Shown piece after piece: positions 58,901 through 64,000 of a stretch of 64,000 nt of DNA (positions are counted from its first letter, which is position 1; each line of letters starts with the position of its first letter). The notes beneath the pieces are model-generated. The model did no database searches. It saw only the letters and a list, made by a program, of their open reading frames with translations, and was not told the origin of the DNA. The translations under genes and the position numbers were made by a program. Source of the stretch: Oscarella lobularis (lineage: Eukaryota > Porifera > Homoscleromorpha > Homosclerophorida > Oscarellidae); the NCBI RefSeq assembly GCF_947507565.1, contig NC_089176.1, positions 1,488,001 to 1,552,000 on the forward strand, in the 5' to 3' direction.

Positions 58901-61900
58901 GATTTCTAATTTTAGCTACAAGCTTCCTTGTATGACTGACCACGCAATGTCAAACGGAGGCACTTCCCATTAACTCTTTTGGGTAATTTCGTGGCTGCAA
59001 TGGATTCTAATATCAGTTCCATAAGAGTATGTGCATGAGAAACATTCAGCATTTTTTGATGAACTAGTTATGAGTTAATTTTTATGCTCCTTGATAGGTC
59101 ACAAATTGTAACTAATAAAGATCGCTTTACCATAATAATTTTAAATTAAAGGACTGAATATCCGTGCATAGAGAGTAGCAAAAAAACGCCGTGAATGTTT
59201 GTGAATTTATAGGTAAAGTTATGCTTCGTAATAACGACGCGCAAATTTACCCACACCCTTGGGTAGGCTTGCTGGGGGCTCACGCATGCACATCATCAAA
59301 CCAAGGCGGCTAATAATTCAAATTCACAAAAATATGTTGCAATTAATCTTTAATGAGGTTTACGTAGCCGTTAACACAGGATTGGCATAGCCTTTGGACG
59401 TGTTCAGAAAGAACTTTCGAATAGGTAAGCAAGCACCTCCCGGCTTATTCACAGTGCCTTCTAAAGCGTTATCGCAACACTAAAAGTTGGTGACTCTACA
59501 ACACTGCGCCTAAGGTTACTTTGAGCCAAAGCTAAGGTTAGAATAGTTGCAGTGACTGTAACCTCGAAATTGTGTTAGCACAGCACCTTCAGTTTTAACA
59601 GTGTAAGGTAATTTATTTAGAAATGCAGATCATCTCTGTTTACGGTAAAGAAAGCGCTGACACTAGACGCTACTTGCCTCAATGCAGAATTAAAAGTCTT
59701 GTATTTGAGTTACCTTTCTTTTCTTTTAGAACGAATGGCACTTTGCTTTCCTCTGACTGGTCTAAGTATCCGATGACGTACGATGTGACGCCCGACATCA
59801 AGCTCTACGTTAAACCAAGACGATCGGGCGGCTCCGTCGTTGATCTCGTCTTCCAATTCTCTTCTGGTGTCGTTTATTCGGTTCACGTGCGATACTCCGG
59901 AGGAATTGGCCGACAGTACGTGGATACGGAGTTTGGCATAACACCCGCGTTTTATAATGCGACTGAAGGCCTCTGCGGCATCATGGACAACGATGTGAGA
60001 AACGATTTTACTGGACCCGCCGGTAAAATCTATTCCAAACCAAAAGATTTCGGCGATTCTTGTATGGAGAATTTTTGAGTGTTTATCCTTCGTTGATGCG
60101 TTTTTTTGTTAGGGAAAGTGAAAGGCAGCGGGAAATGGACTCGCGAGTGGTCCTGGCTCAACTCGAATTTTCATCCAAATGACCCAATGGACGGCGCCTA
60201 TACAAACCCGTTTCATGTTGGGGGCGGAAGCGTTGGCCAGTTGCCTGCTAATGACAAGAAGGCAAGGTTATAAGAATTTGTTAACTGGGATGTGACTCGT
60301 CGTCGATCAGGTCGCCGAAGACAAATGCAAAGCTCTTGGCCTTGCCGGCGCTCTTTTGCAGGGCTGCATTTTAGATCGAGGTCTAACAGGCGATGACGAT
60401 ATGCTACAGGCACCCATTCTTCACCAAGGTAAGAAAGACTTTTTGTCTTGCGTTTTAAGTCACACTATCATTTCTTAGGCAAGTGTCCAAATCAGTGTTC
60501 TAATCGTGGTTCCTGTATTAACGGAAAGTGTCAATGCGTCGGTACTTGGTCTGGAGACGATTGCAATACCGGTTGCTCTAATATGCGACAACGATAAACG
60601 CATTATTTTCAGTGTTCACGTATAGGTGGCTGTGTTAACTGTCCGGCAAACAGTCAGTGCATAAACGGATTTTGCGAATGCAATGTTGGATACTACGGAA
60701 AGAAATGCGACCAAGGTATTCTGTCACATAGCAAAGGCGTTGTACGAACATTGTCTGATGCTCATAGCTTTGTGCACCGGCGTGAGAGACTGTTCCGCGC
60801 ACGGCAGCTGCATTAAACCGGATGTATGCAGCTGTAATCCAGGCTACACTGGAGCGGACTGCCGCAGGAAAGCCGTTTGTTTGCACGGCTGTTCTGGTAG
60901 TGGAATCTGTCTGGGAAACGAAAAGTGCCTGTGCAACGTTGACTGGACTGGAAGCAAGTGCGATGTGCGTTCTTGTGAAAGTCTGCAGTTTTGTTCAGGT
61001 AAATGTAGTTGGAAGATAAAAAAATACTGGCTTAGAAATTCTTTTTTGGTCAAGGTAATGGCAAGTGCCTGAATGGGACATGCGAATGCTTGCCAGGATG
61101 GGAGGGTTCCGCATGTGACCAGTACTCTTGCGACGATCTCAATGACTGTAACGGCAACGGGGACTGCACAAACGACAGTGTCTGTTCCTGCTACGCCGGC
61201 TTCACTGGGCCGGCGTGCACGCTGAAGACCGTCTGTCCTTCGGTGTCCAACTGCAGTGGAAACGGAATTTGTCTGAACGAAACAAAGTGTCAATGCTACA
61301 GCGGCTACTACGGTGACACGTGTGAAAAGTTTGAATGCACAAAGGGTTGCTCGGGACGCGGAACTTGCGAAGCGCCGGAGACCTGCTCATGCATTCTGGG
61401 CTGGACCGGCTTTGATTGTTCAACGCCATCGTGCGAACAGCTGCACTACTGCTCAGGTTTTATAATCTTAGAGAAAGCTTTCTTGATTTACCGTTATAGC
61501 ATTTGCCTTTACGTAGGACACGGGCGGTGTGCTGGAGTGAATTATTGCGAATGCGACGACAATTGGACGGGAACTCTGTGCAATATTTTCACGTGCAATT
61601 CGAATAATCGTAGTGGAAACTGTTCCCACCACGGAAATTGTTCGACACCCGGTCAGTGTTCTTGCGATAAGGACTATTGTGGAAACGATTGCGAGTATAA
61701 AAGTAAGTCTCGGCACGTGTGCATCTAATGCTTTTGCGAATAATCAACGATTTTTGCATAAGTCCGCGACGAGTGCCGATTATCGAATCCGTGTAGCCAC
61801 ATTTGCACCGATACGTGCGAGTCGTTCAGGTGCTCTTGCCCCGACGGTTATCAGTTGGGACAAAACGAAAGGACGTGCACGGGTCTGCATTAGCTTTATT

Positions 61901-63338
61901 GGCGTTGTGTAATTTGATCGAGTCTATTTATGTCATAGACATCGACGAATGCGATAGCAAAGCCTATTCGTTTCGACTCAACAACTGCGAGCAGATGTGC
62001 GTTAACACGATGGGTTCATACAACTGCCGTTGTAAGAAGGGCTACTCTCTCGCCAAAGACAAAATCTCGTGCCAGGGTACGATTTCACCTGGCAAAGTAC
62101 GTACCACTGATGTAAAGATTTTTTGTTTCAGATACTGACGAATGCAGTGACGGCTCTCACAACTGCGAACAGCTATGCAAGAACACAATATCGTCGTTTA
62201 TCTGCCTCTGTAGGCCCGGCTTTGTCCTCGGCAAGGACGGCGTTTCCTGCATTGGTATGCTCTCTTTTAATTCTATTACAAAACGTGAAGCTATGTTCTT
62301 ATTCGAATCAGATGTGAACGAATGCGGCCTAGACACCCACGACTGTGATCAGATTTGTCTAAATAACGAAGGATCGTATTCTTGTGGCTGTGAATCAGAC
62401 TACCTTCTCGCCGCGGATAAAAAGTCGTGCGATGGTAAGTCATTCAAACGTAGATATTGCCTTCAACGAGAACAATCTAGAACCCCCGACTGCCGCTGAT
62501 CAGCTTGTTGCGGACGGCCTAGTCAACGTTACGTTGCGAAATAAGACGGAAGATGAGGTGCAGTCCGCCTGTTTAGGATTGCTTTTCTATAGTTGACAGA
62601 GTCTCTTTGCAGTTTATGGAGCTTAAGAAGAACTTCTCAAAACGCGTCAAAGATGCGGCGAATAAGTTCTGTCCTGGCTCGTTAGTGCCGGTTGAAGATT
62701 GCTCGTTGTACGTCGTTCAAACGTATAATTTAATTTTTCACACGACGCGTTCTTGTTTGAAGGGACGATTATCTGCTGTTTGTTCACATCTACGACTACG
62801 CTTTCTTTGAGGGAGACGTGGTCGTCGTTTTCTACGTCATGGTTTACGGCACGAAAACGTTTCACATTGAAGTTCTACCCGCTCATGTGCTCGCAGATAT
62901 TGTGGAAGAAAATAAGCAAGACTTCGATGAAGAAATGGTCGATATCGGACCATTTTATGTTGCACTGGTTGGAGGAACTTTCCAGCCGACTGAAATTTCT
63001 CCAACAAATGAAAAAACCACCACCAGTAGCAGCAGCCATTTTTTTACGTCAGCGGTTTTTGCTGCTGTCGTTGCTTCGTCCGTTGGAGCTATTTCACTTC
63101 TGATTCTCATTTTTATCACGGTTTGGTACTGTTTTCTAAAGAGGTACGGTCGAATGCGTCTATATTCTTCACGTTATCTGCTCACCTTTTGTTTGCTTGT
63201 AGTAAATCAAAAGCACCCCATTCCAGCTCTGGTCATGGTCGGAAAGGAAACTTTGATGTAGGCGAAATGCCATCGTTTAGTCAGTCTGGCCACGTGAGAG
63301 GAATGGCAGTAGCTAATCCGGTTTTTCAAATGGAGTAG
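52999..63338 (+). CDS. Giant modular transmembrane protein: LDLa, IgGFc-binding, EGF, PSI-like, PLA2-like, vWD, EGF array, SEA-like, TM
   Basis: About 25 exons join in phase 1 or 0. The signal peptide exon is 52999-53038. LDLa (53105-53262) has [15 protein letters not shown]. An IgGFc-binding N-terminal domain fills 53461-54720. Exon 54778-55653 has a calcium-binding EGF, further EGF, a PSI-like Cys cluster and a Pro/Gly linker. A PLA2-like domain is at 55841-56302. EGF modules and the start of a vWD domain (CWGDPHC) occupy 56363-56629 and 56681 to about 56970. The vWD end is at 59730-60061. Exons to 62430 carry about eleven EGF modules, the last four calcium-binding type (DIDEC, DTDEC, DVNEC). 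A SEA-like region follows ([15 protein letters not shown]), then a TM helix ([20 protein letters not shown]) and a short tail with no known signalling motif. The set suggests a mucin-like surface or adhesion protein. The 2.7-kb intron holds a minisatellite. It could be two genes if that intron is misjudged, but the vWD halves fit together. Confidence 0.85.
57530..58580. repeat. Minisatellite, about 110-bp unit, inside an intron
   Basis: Ten units share a core TGACGTGGCGGATCGCTCCA preceded by GATCTAACCCGTCTGC and followed by a variable arm. From 57750 two arm types alternate (a GCCAAAGAAACACC type and a GAACAGAAAAA type), so the true period is a dimer of about 220 bp. Decayed units continue to about 58760. 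The spacing and the variable arms are not those of a CRISPR array. Confidence 0.9.
58761..59729. other. Rest of the large intron
   Basis: AT-rich sequence without a supported exon, ending in TTTCTTTTAG at 59729. A decayed minisatellite unit may reach about 58880. Confidence 0.5.
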
Positions 63339-64000
63339 GCTTCCGAGAAAGGACCCGTTGTCAATGTTTCAGTGTTATGATTATGTCTTCTCTTGACTGC
63401 TATCCTTATTTGTTCTTTCTAGTTGTTCTTTCTTAGTTGTCTTGTCACAGTTATAAAAATTGGTTTTTGCTGGTGAGCGCGTCAGAATTAGAAGAGGTTG
63501 GAGGGAGAGATAATTATTCCACCTCCTACCTAATCTACACACATACGGGAGTCCACGAACAAAATAGCAAGCGAGAAGAAGAGCTTCGGCGTCTGAAATG
63601 AAGACCCAAGAAGTCGATTTCTGCTTTTGCAGTGTCTCGTCTTCATCTGCTGGCGGCGACGGATTTCCTCCTTCGCCAAGACGCATTGCTGCTGTCCGTT
63701 TTCTTCTCTCGAAGCGGCTTTGCCGCCGTGCGTCTATTCTATAGCTGGTATACTCAGCTGCTTCGCATTGCAGTGCATTGTCTGATCGATCGCTAGATCT
63801 AACAATGTGTACGTAGCAGACGCACGTCTCGGATTCTCGGATCAATCACCTAATTTTCACTCGTCATTTAGGTTGCATCCAACCGTGCGTTGCGCTGAAC
63901 TCTTCTTCGGTGCGACTACCGATAAATCACACGATGATCAGTTTTTGATCAATCGGTCATGAACTGGCAAATGTTTCTGCATCTGTAGCCGGATAGCTGC
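63339..64000. other. Right-edge region with a SAAL1-like first-exon fragment
   Basis: A minus-strand frame (63686 down to 63381) starts MRLGEGGNPSPPADEDE. Its DNA shares the 19-base run GCTGGCGGCGACGGATTTC (plus strand) with SAAL1 exon 1, plus similar flanking bases. After that the frame is unlike SAAL1. It may be a fragment of a SAAL1 duplicate or chance; no other gene is visible. Confidence 0.3.

Overview
The window is eukaryotic and animal. It has dense genes with many short (about 50-70 bp) spliceosomal introns, a homeobox gene, a receptor tyrosine kinase with Ig domains, and SRCR, TSP1, EGF, LDLa and vWD extracellular proteins. The compact layout, atypical domain mixtures and large extracellular receptor repertoire fit a sponge (perhaps a homoscleromorph) or another early-branching metazoan. 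This is inferred from gene content only; no species marker was seen. All gene models were built by hand, joining GT-AG (and a few GC-AG) introns so that reading frames stay open.

Layout. 1-11756 (-): an RNF213/mysterin-type AAA+ ubiquitin ligase, cut by the left edge, with an added SAM-SAM-SH3 N-terminus. 11757-17998: mostly non-coding, holding two doubtful small coding fragments, a pogo-like MITE, three perfect short palindromes and a homeobox gene (-). 17999-19639 (+): a nuclear-looking leucine-rich-repeat protein. 20436-24398 (+): a dynamin-like GTPase fused to a protein kinase (DSTYK-like). 25771-27916 (+): a secreted TSP1-repeat protein. 28095-28690: a stray duplicate of the kinase gene's 3' end. 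28919-30744 (-): a three-SRCR membrane protein, head to head with an Ig-domain receptor tyrosine kinase (about 31200-35170, +).

35533-37633 (+): a serine carboxypeptidase (S10). 37697-45403 (+): a tandem duplication of a two-gene block, a secreted beta-propeller protein followed by triokinase/FMN cyclase. The upstream triokinase copy is a pseudogene and the downstream copy looks intact. 45861-47204 (+): an intronless amidase. 47587-48992 (+): DPH7. 49188-50675 (+): intronless iduronate-2-sulfatase. 51065-52472 (-): SAAL1. 52999-63338 (+): one very large modular transmembrane protein (LDLa, IgGFc-binding domain, EGF, PSI-like, inactive-looking PLA2, vWD, EGF array, SEA-like, TM). Its largest intron carries a minisatellite of about 110 bp.

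The genes do not form an operon or a single pathway. Two themes recur: innate immunity or surface recognition (RNF213-like, GTPase-kinase, TSP1, SRCR, Ig-RTK, the IgGFc/PLA2/vWD protein) and metabolic or lysosomal housekeeping (S10 peptidase, triokinase, amidase, IDS, DPH7). A CACGTG E-box lies shortly upstream of the start codon of six of the genes. Four introns use GC-AG boundaries.
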